Source: Lumbricus rubellus
Taxonomy: Eukaryota > Annelida > Clitellata > Crassiclitellata > Lumbricidae
Reading direction: 5' to 3'
Length of the DNA: 64,000 bases
Assembly (NCBI GenBank): GCA_945859605.1
Contig: OX243827.1
Location: forward strand, 25,670,502-25,734,501
In this document: positions 21,352-35,400 of the stretch, one piece after another
Position numbering within the stretch: position 1 is the stretch's first letter
Layout of the letters: every line of letters starts with the position of its first letter
Position numbers and translations under genes: made by a program
Notes under the pieces: generated by a model
The model's input: only the letters and a program-made list of their open reading frames with translations
The model's database searches: none
What the model was told of the DNA's origin: nothing

Positions 21352-24300
21352 TTTCTGCCGCTTGTAGTTGACTTGTAAAACAATTTGATGCAGTCGTTGG
21401 CATTGTTAGCTTTTCTACTTTTCCTTTGTCTGCTACTGGTTCCCAGAGCGTTGGTTTTTTGTTCGGGTCGAGGACTTAAGAACTTCTTGAACCGGAATTT
21501 TTTTGGCTTGACGGTTTAAGAACAAAGCGGCTTTTTTCAGTTTTATGTATGCTTTGTTTGACTTGAGATAAACTGGAAAAATGCAACTGAAACAGGAAAA
21601 AATTGCGGAAACATTAACTAAGACTTTTGATGACTGGAGATGAGATGTTTATGGCTTTGATGATGCTTTCACATGTGGCAGCCTACCCAGCTATGGAAAT
21701 TCTCTACTTCTCTCTTTATCTTGGGCTTTGTGTTTAGCCTCCTGTATTGCACCAACCCATCTCCCAACTTTCCTCCCGTATCATGTCAAACCCTCTCTTC
21801 TTTGGTCTTCCTTTTTCCATGCACATATCCGTTCACAGCTATCTTTGTGTATCTCTCATCCCGCTGCCTTCCCACATTCTGGCTTCGTGGCCAAAGTAGC
21901 GTAACTGTTTGCTCTGAATTTTGTGTATTATGGAGATGAGATACATTCAATCTAATATTTTCCTGACAAACATCCCAGTTATCTGGAGATTTCTACACCA
22001 TCCAAAACAGTGAAGTCATGGGAACCACTTGGGGTTCACAGGTGCTCAGTCAAAACAAAGTCCATAGGCAGGTACGATCAAAATTGATTCAATATTGAGT
22101 AATTCACTGTAGGATTTTGTGTTCCAGTGTCATTCAGAACTGAACTGAAAAGTCTTCCATAATTATCAGCTTGCTTACTCTATAGCCTGACTTCTGCTTA
22201 ATATACGACCTATGGGATTCTGACCTGGCTTCCCTAATCGTAAGTTTAAGTTACTTCAAGAGAGACTCCTCATAATTATGTGCTCCTGATCTGGCAGCAC
22301 AAAACCACGATCGATAAGAATGGTTTTCAGATACTTGCAGAAAAGGGACAAAGAGATACCAAGATGACTGTGACTACAATATTCCCTTGAAGCTACCATC
22401 AGTTGATGCTTTATTCATGAAAATTTAGAATTTATGATGGCATATTCAACGAGCTTGTCTAGAAAAACAGGTGCCGTTAATTTAATCATTCAACTGATCT
22501 TTCAGGTGTAAAGAGATAAATTATCAGTGAATGTTATTGTAATCTGAGCAGTTTATCTTCACGGCACTTGACAGTACGATGGTGCTGAATAATTATGAGT
22601 TAAGCCCTGGGTCAAAGATCTCTGTGTGCTAATCAACTTATGGGAGGTTTCAACCAATTCTCCTAGTTACAAGCCAGCCACTCTAACGTATTTGTTGTCA
22701 TGCCTCACAGCCTAAGTTATAATGAGGTTAAAACTCCTTTTAGTTATTCTCTTGACCAGCATTTTCTTAACCATTTTAAACTCTCTAGATCACTAATCTA
22801 TGAATATATATCAACAGTCGTGATTTATATTGGGTGAAAAGATTAACAGATCTGAACACAAAGGAACACAATTATAATGACTGAAGCTGTCAAAACCAGC
22901 TGTATAAGACAGAATTTTTCAGTGATGTTTGATTTGTGCAAGCAGGCTGTGTTAACTAATGGGAGCATCAACTTGAAGCTTGAAGGGTGTCACAAAATTT
23001 CTGAAATAGATAGATAATGGGAATGCTGTCCATGAACAAGTCCTATATTATATTATTGTCAATTACGCATGACTAAGTATCAAACCACATAATCACATTT
23101 GCATCATTTAGTACTCGGGCAACCTTAAGTACTGTTCGATAATTATTGCTGTTTTTTTATGGATATTGGCAAGTTTGGCATGTCTTGTATTCGCTGTATA
23201 GGTAAGCTCTCTCTTGTTTGATAGTCTGGCTGAACATCCATTTTGTGCATGTCACTTTTCAGCATTGTTTATAAGCTAATAATGGACATAATGGAAAATG
23301 CTTCAATAACCATAATCCAGTTTCCAATTATCTTTATGGTAGGCCTATTGGTCCGGCCAAAGAAGTGAACACAAAGCACAAAAACAAAGACAGTTATTAG
23401 TAATTTGTAAGCGCTGTAATCTATCAATATCAACAGTCATGATTTATATTGGGTGAAAAAATTAACATTTGTGAACCCAAAGGAACACAATTATATGACT
23501 GAAACTGTCAAAACCAGCTGTTAAAAAAAGAAGGAAGTGTTCCGTTCTCATTCCTTGACATCAACTACAGTTCCACTCTGCCAGTACATGCTGAAAAGGG
23601 TGCGACACCCATACACGGGGACAGGCAGATAAAAGATCCTAATATTCATTTAAAAAATTGAGCAGGGTTCATGCCAAATGTAATAATTGCAAAATTTATA
23701 TAGCACGATTTCAGTTGATACTCCTTTCGGGTGCATTCGACATAACCAAAGATCGAACAAACGAATTCAAATGCTTGCAAAAAAAAGTTTCCCTCGTGAT
23801 CATCATCATGATCTCAAGATTTCTACAACACTCAAAAAGCGAAGGCTCAGAACTAGCTTATTAACAGGTGCTCTATGAGTCAAAGAAGTTTCCTGATGTT
23901 TCACAGAACTGTGTATTATGTGCCAATATAATGATTTTCTCAGTCATGGCTGCTTGAGGTTTGACTTGAAAGTCTTGACTCTCCGATGGTTTTTAGTGGA
24001 TAAAGAAGTTTGTTTTCTCTTGTGGATCTTTTCGCTAGGAATCCATTTAGCGATTATGAGCAGATGAAGAGGTAGAGCAAAAATGCTGTCTGCACCTGAA
24101 AAATACAGTTAAAAATACATTGTGAAATGTGCAAAATAACCTAAGCTAAATCTACGTAGTTATAAATTTAATTGGGCAGTTTCAAACTTCTCTATGCTTC
24201 AGAGAGTAGGCCTAATCAAGTCGTTATCGATGATTTATTCATAATGCAATCAGTTTAAATAGTCAAATATAGCCAAATCTGAAAAGAAAATTTAATCGTT

Positions 24301-24956
24301 TCGGCAGTCAAAATATTGTGAAAGCTAAAGCTTTGCATAGTGATGACAACAAGATAATCAAGAAAAGTAATCTGAAATAACAATATTGTTGTAGGCCTAA
24401 TGATCAATGGCACATAGGCCTATAGTAGGCTATTTAGGCTACCTAATATAGGCCTATATGCCATGCATTGATCAGAATATAGGAACTTCGTATATTCTGT
24501 AACAAACAGACTGGGATCATACCACCCGAGAACACGCACTTAATACTATAGAATGCAATATTTAGTTGTCCTCTTCCTCTGTCTCGGCCAGTCTCTCTCG
24601 TATGCACACGCGCATACACACACATTAAATTTGTCTGCTCTGATGGTAGGCTTATTATTGAAAAATTAACACAATTTGAAGTACAACAGCGTAAGAACGT
24701 CTACCCAATGTATCAAGCTTTGTCAAACACTTAAAAATTAAGTAGTCAAATTCAGTGCTGTCAGTAGGCTATATAGTCCCTACCTGTGAAAGAATCGGTG
24801 GGCCTACTGCGACAAATCCCATCCACAGCTAAGGCGTGTGTTTTCTTGACACCGAAGCAGGCTCAAAATCGTAGATAGTTCTCGGACAGATTGTGGCCGA
24901 TTCAGATCTCTTTGAAAAAAATGAAGACAGCCTCAGACCTCAGTTTCCATCAAATC
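21352..24956. other. intergenic DNA between convergent genes
   Basis: Holds the PFDN2 3' UTR (no canonical AATAAA was recognised close to the stop), a retroposon tail copy at 22235-22360, a direct repeat pair (see below) and AT-rich sequence. No exon is supported on either strand. Confidence 0.5.
22803..23522. repeat. pair of about 105-bp direct repeats 620 bp apart
   Basis: 22808-22910 and 23428-23522 share TATCAACAGTCRTGATTTAT, TTGGGTGAAAARATTAACA, CAAAGGAACACAATTATA and CTGTCAAAACCAGCTGT. They are about 85-90% alike by eye. The intervening DNA may be the interior of an element, or the pair may be two insertions of one family. Confidence 0.7.
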
Positions 24957-24962
24957 TTTATT
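24957..24962 (-). terminator. candidate ankyrin polyadenylation signal
   Basis: AATAAA on the minus strand, the nearest canonical hexamer downstream of the ankyrin stop at 26432. It would give a 3' UTR of about 1.5 kb. Inference only; other sites further down are possible. Confidence 0.4.
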
Positions 24963-26431
24963 TGCCGTTCTTGGCTGATAAATCTCTCACTGTTCAAACT
25001 TGAGATAAACTCAGAAATTATGCTGGATGAATATGCCCCGTAACAGGGGTTGGGCCTAAAAGCCAAGGAAAATAGACTGCGTCTTATCAACCTGCAAAGC
25101 TGTTGAATTCCGCATACGTTCTTCCTTATCAACACTCTGGACGAAAAACTGTTCAACTCGGTAGCACCTCTCGGAAGGACAGCATGATCTCAGGCAAGTC
25201 CGATCACCAACAGAGTAGAAACGACTCAAACATCTGCTGGAGCCAATTGAAAAGCTTCTCATGAAATCGAATAGGCCTACACTGCAGACACCTTAAGACT
25301 GTACAGTTGCATCACTTCAACTATTCGGCAACAAAAACTTGGTAACACTGCATGCTCGATCAAAATCTTCAGGCCTATCTAAATAATATTTACAGCCAAG
25401 GCACTTGCTCCATTGCAATCTAGAAAACACACACTGCAAACGAGGCTATTTTCAGCTGATAAAGCATTTTTTGTTCAGCGAAACAAAAGCAGCTTCTGTT
25501 CGACTGAAATACATCAGCTATCCGTTTGGATAAGTACTCTGTTGAAAAGTAACTTCTGTTGGGCTCCAATCCACCCGTAGACCTATTGGGTTTTGTTTAA
25601 ATACCTCACATGGCACGATCTCGGCAAGCCTTTTTGGAACACGGATAAAATAGTCCAGTAGCCTAACTGCCGTAGGTGTTTTCGTAATCAAAATGTCTTC
25701 CCAATTATGTCATTGTACCCGTAGGCCTACCTCAATACGGCCCTTAAAATTCAGATGGACGGATTAGGACCTCCAATATCTTGATCACCGATAAAACCAA
25801 CGCTGAGTCTCGTTGTAGCCTAACTACAATGTCTCGTTGCTGTATAGGGGTTTTCAAAAAATGTTTGAGGAGAGCCGACTCCATTTTCAGGCTATCGTTC
25901 ATAAGCGGACTGTTCAAAGCTAGTAGCAATACTAAGCAAGGCACTGTTAAGGCTGAGGAAATTGTTGACGAGATCCAACGGAAACACTGAGCCTTCCCTT
26001 CTCTTGTTCTCTAGAAAAACACAACTCCGTGCGCACAATGATCATTGTTTGTTCTATTCATTGCAAGAAGAACACCACAGTTCTCTATAACCAAGAGGTA
26101 AAAAAGACTGGCTTCACGGAAAAGTTCCTTCGGATAACTCCAGCAAGCCAACGGCAAAATGTTCAGTTTTTGATTGGGGTTTTAACACAATTTGGATCCA
26201 GTGCAAAAGTGAATCCTGATGGAGGAGAAGCATACCCAGCCTGTGTTGCACAGAACCGACTAAGGCTAAGTCCAATATCGTTTCGATGTTCTACATTAAT
26301 ATCTGAGTACTGCAAACCACCGAAAACCAGACACAAATTGATTCTAAATAATGGAGAAGAAGAGCCTACAGATTTCAAACGACGAATACGCAATGGAATT
26401 TTTAGAAAGCTAGTTCTCATCCTCCTCAGCA

Positions 26432-29400
26432 TCAGGACTGGCGGTGAGATCTGTGCCCTGTTGCTGGGTCCGGAGCTGAGGCACCCTCATCCCGTCTACT
26501 GGGTGATGACCTATGCACCGAATGGGGAGCTGGCTGCTGCTGGGGTTGACACGCTTCCGGTTGCGTTATGACAGGAGGCTGCTGTTGCTGCTGCTGCGGA
26601 ACGGACTCCATGGAGATCTTGAACTTTGGTTTCTCTCCTGCTGGCTGGATCGAGGTGATCGCCAGCGGATGGCGGGACTCGGGCGCCTCGAGAAACACGT
26701 CCCCGCTGGTTCCGGCTGGTAGTTGAGGCTGAAGTGGAATGCCGGTCTGTTGAACCACTGCAGGGATGTACGGCCCCTCCACCATCGCTCGTTCCGTCTT
26801 CACCTGCAGCGTCTTCGTCTTCGTGACTGATTTCTTGTGAGATGTCCCGTCGGGAAGGGTCTCCTCGAACTCCTGTTCGTACGTCTCCACCTGCGGCTGC
26901 GGCTCCACGGTGTCCGTGTAGACCTTCATCTCCGGCGGAAGTCCCCGCCCGTCCTCCTCCGTCTCAGGTCCTTCCATCACGATCCGCTTCACTATCGTTT
27001 GCTTCTGACGGGTCTTGATGATCTTGCGCACAATGACTCGCCCGTCTGGTAGCGTCTCCTCTCGCTCCTGGACTTCCGTGACGATTTCCGGCTCGCCCTC
27101 GACCGTATCCGTGTAGACTCGCAGGCTCGAATGCGATGACACTGAGTCGCTGGGTGACCAGAGTTCACCCGGGGAGGTCAGCGAGGCGAGCGATGAAGCC
27201 GGGGAAAGGAAATCTCGAGTGTCACTGCGTCCTGATCGCATGCTGGACGTCTCCGATTGTTCCGTGTCGGGAATCTCCTCCGTCACGATGTCTTCCACCA
27301 CCTCTCCGTCGTGGCGAACCTTGCGAACCTTGTGCGTCACCAGCTTCTTCGTGCGCGTCTTGATGACCTGTCGCCTCCGATCGGGACTTCCAACTTCCTC
27401 GATGATGTACGACGGGCCTGACGCCTGAGGCGAGACCGTCCGCTCTGCAGACCCGATCCTTCGTGTAGCTTTTCCAGATAATGGCCGTCCTCCTTTTGGC
27501 GGAAGTGGAGAACGTGGAGGACGCGCCCCAATTCCCCTCCCGAATAAACCAGCGTCTGGTGAGAGTGGCGTTGTCGGCTGATCCCTGATTTCCGGTTCCT
27601 GATCGTCAGACTCGGAGACTTCTCGACGTCTTTGCGGTCTCGTCTGGTCCTGAGGTGCACTGGCTGGCCGAAGTGGTTCCCCGGAGCGTCTGCGGCTAGG
27701 TTCGAGTCCGGTTTCAAAGAGAAACACTGGAGCGTGGAAGGGCTCAGACGGTTGCACGCCTGATTCAGTCCCAGGAGGTATCTGTGGAAATCTGCCTAAT
27801 TCTTTTGTTTCGGCTGGAGAAGATATTGGCAACACTTCCGGTGAAAACTCGGGAACCTTTTCGGTACCCAGTGGAGAATGCACTTTCGGAGTAGTTTCTC
27901 CAGACGGAGGTAGTGTGAACTCGCTCGGCAGTTTGTGTTCAAAAACCGCTGCAGACAATCGTGGAGCAATTTGAGCAGGAATTTCTATAGCTTCTGGCAG
28001 AAGCCCAAGCAACTTTTCTGTAACTTCAGATGATGGTATCTCTGAGGAAGGTTCACCACGTGGTCCTACTTCTGCCACTTCTTCTGCAGGGATGCCGGGT
28101 GTAGTTTCAGAGACTACTGGTACAGTGTCTGGTGCAGTTCCTGCCACTTCTGTTGCAGGGATGCCGGGTGTAGTTTCAGAGGCTACTGGTACAGTGTCTG
28201 GTGCAGTTCCTGCCACTTCTGTTGCAGGGATGCCGGGTGTAGTTTCAGAGGCTACTGGTACAGTGTCTGGTGCGGTTCCTGCCACTTCTGCTGCAGGAAT
28301 GCCGGGTGTAGTTTCAGAGACTACTGGTACAGTGTCTGGTGCAGTTCCTGCCACTTCTGTTGCAGGGATGCCGGGTGTAGTTTCAGAGGCTACTGGTACA
28401 GTGTCTGGTGCAGTTCCTGCCACTTCTGTTGCAGGGATGCCGGGTGTAGTTTCAGAGGCTACTGGTACAGTGTCTGGTGCGGTTCCTGCCACTTCTGCTG
28501 CAGGAATGCCGGGTGTAGTTTCAGAGACTACTGGTACAGTGTCTGGTGCAGTTCCTGCCACTTCTGTTGCAGGGATGCCGGGTGTAGTTTCAGAGGCTAC
28601 TGGTACAGTGTCTGGTGCGGTTCCCGCCACTTCTGCTGCAGGAATGCCGGGTGTAGTTTCAGAGACTACTGGTGCAGCTACTGGTGTAGTTCCTGCCACT
28701 TCTGCTGCAGGGATGCCGGGTGTAGTTTCAGAGGCCACTGGCTCAGCTACGGGTTTAGTTCCTGCCACTTCTGCTGCAGGGATGCCGGGTGTAGTTTCAG
28801 AAGCCACCGGTACAGCTTCTGGTGTAGTTCCTGCTAATTCTGATGCAGGGATGCCGGGTGTAGTTTCAGATGATACTGGAGCAACTTCTGGTGTAGTTCC
28901 TGCCACTTTTGCTGCAGGGATGCCGGGTGTAGTTTCAGAGGCCACTGGTGCAGCTCCTGCTGCAGTTCCTGCCACTTCCGCTGCAGAGATGCCTGGTGTA
29001 CTTTCAGAGACTACTGGTGCAGCTTCTGGTGTACTTCCTGCCACTTCTGCTGCAGGGATGCCGGGTGTAGATTCAGAAGCTGCTGGTGCAGCTTCTGGTG
29101 TAGTTCCTGCCACTTCTGCTGTAGGGAAGCCGGGTGTAGTTTCAGAAGCCACTGGTACAGCGTATGGTGCAGTTCCTGCCACTTCTGCTGATGGGATGCC
29201 GGGTGTAGTTTCAGAAGCCACTGGTACAGCTTCTGGTGCAGATCCTGCCACTTCTGCTGCTGGGATGCCAGGTGTAGTTTCAGAGGCTACTAGTGCAGCT
29301 TCTGGTGTAGTTCCTGCTAATTCTGCTGCAGGGATGTCGGGTGTAGTTTCAGATGATACTGATGTAACTTCTGGTGTAGTTCCTGCCACTTCTGCTACAG

Positions 29401-32400
29401 AGATGCCTGGTGTAGTTTCAGAGACTACTGGCGCAGTGTCTGGTGCAGTTCCTGCTACTTCTGCTGCAGGGATGCCGGGTGTAGTTTCAGAGATTTCTGG
29501 TGTAGTTCCTGCCACGTCTGCTGCAGGGATGCCGGGTGTAGTTTCAGAGACTACTGGCTCAGATACTGGTGCAGTTCCTGTCACTTCTGTTGCAGGGATA
29601 CCGGGTGTAGTTTCAGAGGCTAAAGGTGCAGTTTCTGGAGCAGTTCCTGCCACTTCTACTGCAGGGGTGCCGGGTGTAGTTTCAGAGACTACTGGCTCAA
29701 CTACTGGTGTTGTTCTTGTCACTTCTGCTGCAGGGATGGCGGGTGTAGTTTCAGAGGCTACTGGTGCAGCTTCTGGTTCAGCTCCTGCCACTTCTGCTAC
29801 AGGTGCTCCTGGTGTAGTTTCGGCAGACACTGGTACTGACCCTGATGTAACTTCTGGCACCTTCTCTGCTACCGGTACCTCAGCTGCAGCTACTCCTGGT
29901 GTAGTTTCGGCAGACACTGGTACTGACTCTGATGTAGTCTCAGGCACTTTCTCTGCCACGTCAGGTGCAACTACTCCTGGTGTAGTTTCGGCAGACACTG
30001 GTACTGACTCTGATGTAACTTCTGGCACCTTCTCTTCTACCGGTACCTCAGCTGCAGCTACTCCTGGTGTAGTTTCGGCAGACACTGGTACTGACTCTGA
30101 TGTAGTCTCAGGCACTTTCTCTGCCACATCGGGTGCAGCTACTCCTGGTGTAGTTTCGGCAGACACTGGTACTGACTCTGATGTAGTTTTAGGCACTTTC
30201 TCTGCCACATCGGGGGCAGCTACTCCTGGTGTAGTTTTGGCAGACACTGGTACTGACTCTGATGTGGTCTCAGGCACTTTCTCTGCCACATCAGCTGCAG
30301 CTACTCCTGGTGTAGTTTCGGCAGACACTGGTACTGACTCTGAGGTAGTCTCAGGCACTTTCTCTGCCACATCAGCTGCAGCTACTCCTGGTGTAGTTTC
30401 GGCAGACACTGGTACTGACTCTGATGTAGTCTCAGGCACTTTCTCTGCCACATCGGGTGCGGCTACTCCTGGTGTAGTTTCGGCAGACATTGGTACTGAC
30501 TCTGATGTAACTTGCCGCACTTTCTCTGCCAAGTCAGCAGCAGCTACTCCGGGTGTAGTTTCAGCAGACACTGGTACTGACTCCGATGTAGTTTTAGGCA
30601 CCTTCGCTTGCACGTCAGGTGCAGCTACTCCTGGTGTAGTTTCGGCAGACAATGGTACTGACTCTGATGTAGTCTCAGGCACGTTCTCTGCCACATCAGG
30701 TGCAGTTACTCCTGGTGTAGTTTCGAGCGACACTGGTACTGACTCTGATGCAGTTTCCGGCACCTTCTGTGCCACGTCAGATGCAGCTGCGCCTGGTGTA
30801 GTTTCAGCAGACAATGGTACTGACTCCGATGTAGTTTCCGGAGCCTTCTCTGCCACATCAGGTGCAGCTACTCCGGGTGTAGTTTCGGCAGACACTGGTA
30901 CTGACTCTGATGTAACTTCCGGCACTTTCTCTGCCACGTCAGGTGCCGATGCTCCAGGTGTAGTTTCGGCAGACACTGGTACTGACCCTGACGTAACTTC
31001 CGGCACTTTCTCTGCCACATCAGGTGCAGCTACTCCGGGTGTAGTTTCGGCAGACACTGGTACTGACCCTGACGTAACTTCCGGCACTTTCTCTGTCACA
31101 TCAGGTGCAGCTACTCCGGGTGTAGTTTCGGCATATACTGGTACTGACTCTGATGTAACTTTCGGCACTTTCTCTGCCACGTCAGATGCAGCTCTTCCGG
31201 GTGTAGTTTCGGCAGACACTGGTACTGACCCTGATGTAATTTCCGGTACCTTCTCTGCTACCGGTACCTCAGCTGCATCTAATCCTGGTGTAGTTTCAGC
31301 AGACATTGGTACTGACTCTGATGTAGTCTCAGGCACTTTCTCTGCCACATCAGGTGCAGCTACTCCTGGTGTAGTTTCTGCAGACACTGGTGCTGACTCT
31401 GATGTAGTTTCAGGCACGTTCTCTTGCACGTCAGATGCAGCTACTCCTGGTTTAATTTCGGCAGACACTGGTACTGACCCTGATGTAATTTCTGGCACCT
31501 TCTCTTCTACCGGTACCTCAGCTGCAGCCACTCCTGGTGTAGTTTCGGCAGACACTGGTACTGACTCTGATGTAGTCTCAGGCACTTTCTCTGCCACATC
31601 AAGTGCAGCTACTCCGGGTGTAGTTTCGGCAGACACTGGTACTGACTCTGATGTAACTTCTGGCACTTTCTCTGCCACGTCATCTGCAGCTACTCCGGGT
31701 GTAGTTTCGGCAGAGACTGGTACTGACTCTGATGTAACTTCCGGCACTTTCTCCGCCATGCCAGCAGCAGCTACTTCTGGTGTAGTTTCGTCAGACGCTG
31801 GTACTGACTCTGATGTAACTTCCGGCACTTTCTCTGCCACGTCAGCAGCAGCTATTTTTGGTGTAGTTTCAGCAGACACTGGTACTGACTCTGATGTAAC
31901 ATCCGGCAGTTTCTCTGCCACGTCAGCAACAGCTACTGCGGGTATAGTTTCAGCAGACACTGGTACTGACTCTGATGTAGTTTTAGGCACCTTCTGTTGC
32001 ACGTCAGGTGCAGCTACTCCTGGTGTAATTTCGGCAGACACTGGTACTGACCCTGATGTAATTTTTGGCACCTTCTCTGCTACCGGTACCTCATCTGCAG
32101 CTACTCTTGGTGTAGTTTCGGCAGACACTGGTACTGACTCTGATGTAACTTCCGGCACTTTCTCTGCCACTTCAGGTGCAGCTACTCCGGGTGTAGTATC
32201 GGCAGACACCCGTACTGACTCTGATGTAACATTCGGCAGTTTCTCTGCCACGTCAGCAGCAGCTACACCTGGTGTAGTTTCAGCAGACACTCGTACTGAC
32301 TCTGATGTAACTTCCGGCACTTTCTCTGCCACGTCATCTGGAGCTAATCCTGATGTAGTTTCGGCAGACACTGGTACTGGCTCTGATGCAATTTCCAGCA

Positions 32401-35400
32401 CCTTCTCTGCTACCGGTACCTTAGCTGCAGCTACTCCTGGTGTAGTTTCAGCAGACACTGGTACTGACTTTGATGTAGTCTCAGGCACTTTCTCTGCCAC
32501 ATCAGGTGCAGCTATTCCGGGTGTAGTTTCGGCACACACTGGTACTGACTCTGATGTAACTTCCGGAACTTTTTCTGATACGTCAGGTGCAGCTATTCTA
32601 GGTGTAGTTTCAGCAGACACTGGTACTGACTCTGGTGTAACTTCCGGCACTTTCTCTGCCACGTCAGGTGCAGCTACTCCGGGTGTAGTTTCGGCACACA
32701 CTGGTACTGACTCTGATGTAACTTCCGGCACTTTCTCTGCCACGTCAGGTGCAGCTACTCCGGGTGTAGTTTCAGCAGACACTGCTACTGACTCTGATGT
32801 AGTTTCCGGCACCTTCTCTGCAACTTCAGATGCAGCTACTCGTGGTGTAGTTTCGGGAGATACTGGTACTGAACCTGATGAAGTTTCCGGCACTTTCTCT
32901 GCTGCGTCAGCAGCTACTCCTAGTGTAGTTTCAGCATACAGTGGTACTGACTCCGATGCAGTTTCCGGAGCCTTCTCTGCCACGTCAGCTGCTGCTACTC
33001 CTGGTGTAATATCGGCAGACACTGGTACTGACCCTGGTGTAATTTCAGGCACGTTCTCTGCAACGTCAGCCGCAGCTACTCCGGGTGTAGTTTCAGCAGA
33101 CACTGGTAGTGACTCTAATGTAGTTTCCGGCACTTTCTTTGCTGAGTCAGCAGCTACTCTTAGTGTAGTTTCAGCATACAGTGGTACTGACTCCGTTGTA
33201 GTTTCCGGAGCCTTCTCTGCCACGTCAGCTGCTGCTACTCTTGGTGTAATATTGGCAGACACTGGTACTGACCCTGATGTAATATCAGGCACTTTCTCTG
33301 CCACGTCAGCTGCAGCTCCTCCGGGTGTAGTTTTAGCAGACACTGGTACTGACTCTGATGTAGTTTCAGGCACCTTCTCTGTTACCGGTACCTCAGCTGC
33401 AGCTACTCCTGGTATAGTTTCGGCAGACACTGGTACTGACTCTGATGTAACTTCCGGCACTTTCTTTGCCACGTCATCTGCAGCTATTCCTGGTGTAGTT
33501 TCGGCAGACACTGGCACTGACTCTGATATAACTTCAGGCACTTTCTCTGCCACGTCAGCAGCAGCTACTCCGAGTGTAGTTTCAGCAGACACCGGTACTG
33601 ACTCTGATGTAACTTGCGGCACTTTCTCTGCCACGTTAGCAGCAGCTACTCCGGGTGTAGTTTCAGCAGACACTGGTACTGACTCTGATGTAACATCCGG
33701 AACTTTCTCTGCAATGTCAGCTGCAGCTTCTCCTGCTGTAGCTTCGGCAGACACTGGTACTGGCTCTGATGCAATTTCCAGCACCTTTTCTGCCAAGTCA
33801 GCTGCAGTTACTCCTGGTGTAGTTTCGAGCGACACTGGTACTGACTCTGATGCAGTTTCCGGCACCTTCTGTGCCACGTCAGATGCAGCTACGCTTGGTG
33901 TAGTTTCGGCAGACACTGGTACTGACTCTGATGTAATTTCTGGCACCTTTTCTGCCACGTCAGGTGCAGCTACTCCTGGTGTAGTTTCGGCAGACACTAC
34001 TACTGACTCTGATGTAATTTCAGGCACCTTCTCTGCTACTGGTACCTCAGCTGCAGATACTCCTGGTGTAGTTTCAGCAGACACTACTACTGACTCTGTT
34101 GTAGTTTCAGACACTTTCTCTGCCACTTCAGGTGCAGCTACTTCTGGTGTAGTTTCGGCAGACACTGGCACTTCCTCTACTGCTACAGCGTCGGAAACAC
34201 CTGCATCTTCAACAGGCAGCGTCACTTCGGCTTCAGAAGCTGCTTCTATACTGAATGGTGCCAAACTCTTTGATGCTTCATTGTCTTTCGCACTATCAGG
34301 GATGATCAGCTTTGGCAAAGTTTCAATTCCTTCTGGAGGCGTTATTGGGATAACATAAGCAGCTAGGTCAGCCACATATTGGTCGACTCTAACCTCCGGT
34401 CTGCTGCCATCGCCAGGTTGACCCTGTTCTTCAAGTTTTGTAGGCAGACTCTCGGGCTTTTGAAACTCTGCTTCTTGGATTTCTGAGCTGCTTTGAGCAA
34501 CCTTTACTTCCAGAGTTTCTGCTCTTATTTCAGGAGGAATTGAATCTGCGGGTTTTGTCTCTACATGTGCATCGAGTTTGCCTGTTTCACTGGGTAGAGA
34601 TATCTTTTGGGATTCTAATTCAGTGAGCACTGCTTGCTTTGAATCATCGTGTTCACCTTCTCCGACTAGTTGGCCTGAAACTGTGATGATTTCACTTGAC
34701 GTTTGTTCACTCAAAAGAGGCTTTTCCGTTTGCCCTGTTGCCTGAATTTCATCACTAGATGCTTCTGGAATGGTCTTATCCGTTGTGATTTCAACCGCCA
34801 CCGCCGAATCTGCGGGTATTGTCGGATGTATTTCTTCCGATGCTACAGCGTCTGTCTCAGGTTTTACGATCGCAGTCTGAGAAACGTCTGAGATTGTCGT
34901 TGGTGTAGTGGCTTCAAACGTTCCTTGAAGATCAGGAAGAACTTCTTTCGATTCTCCAGCGTCACCCACCGTTGTGGCTGCAGTTCCTGGTGCTGATATT
35001 TCTGGTTTTTCTTCCGCCACCGCAGCATCTTGAGATTCAGCTGCATCAGCTGTTACCGGTTGGCCTACATCTATTTCTGTTGCAACAACGCCTGCCTTCT
35101 CAGATTCCGCGGATCGTGTTTTGGATTCTATTGTTTCAATTTCATGTATCGCGGCTGGAATAATAGCCGATGCCAAATCTGCTGCGTATTGGATGATTTC
35201 TCCATGTTCCGAAACAATGACTGGTTTATCACGGTCGTCAACTTCTTTAGTGGAGATTTCGGTTTCTTCAGGCTTAACTGTCACTTCTGGTTTAGTCTCT
35301 GACACCTCTGTATAAGACTGCTTGCCTCCGACCGGTAAGACGTCCTCTGTTTCAGGTAATTGCTCTACCTTAACTGAATCTGGCAGTTTCTGCCCAGGTT

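Noticed and set aside
26029..26571. 180-residue plus-strand frame
   Set aside because: It overlaps the end of the ankyrin coding exon and its 3' UTR in antisense and has no recognisable domain.
28092..34358. 2088-residue plus-strand open frame antisense to the giant exon
   Set aside because: It is the shadow of the 69- and 81-bp coding repeats. When the unit lengths are multiples of three, one stop-free antisense unit gives a stop-free array. It has no start context, introns or known domain, and the sense strand fits ankyrin splicing phases.
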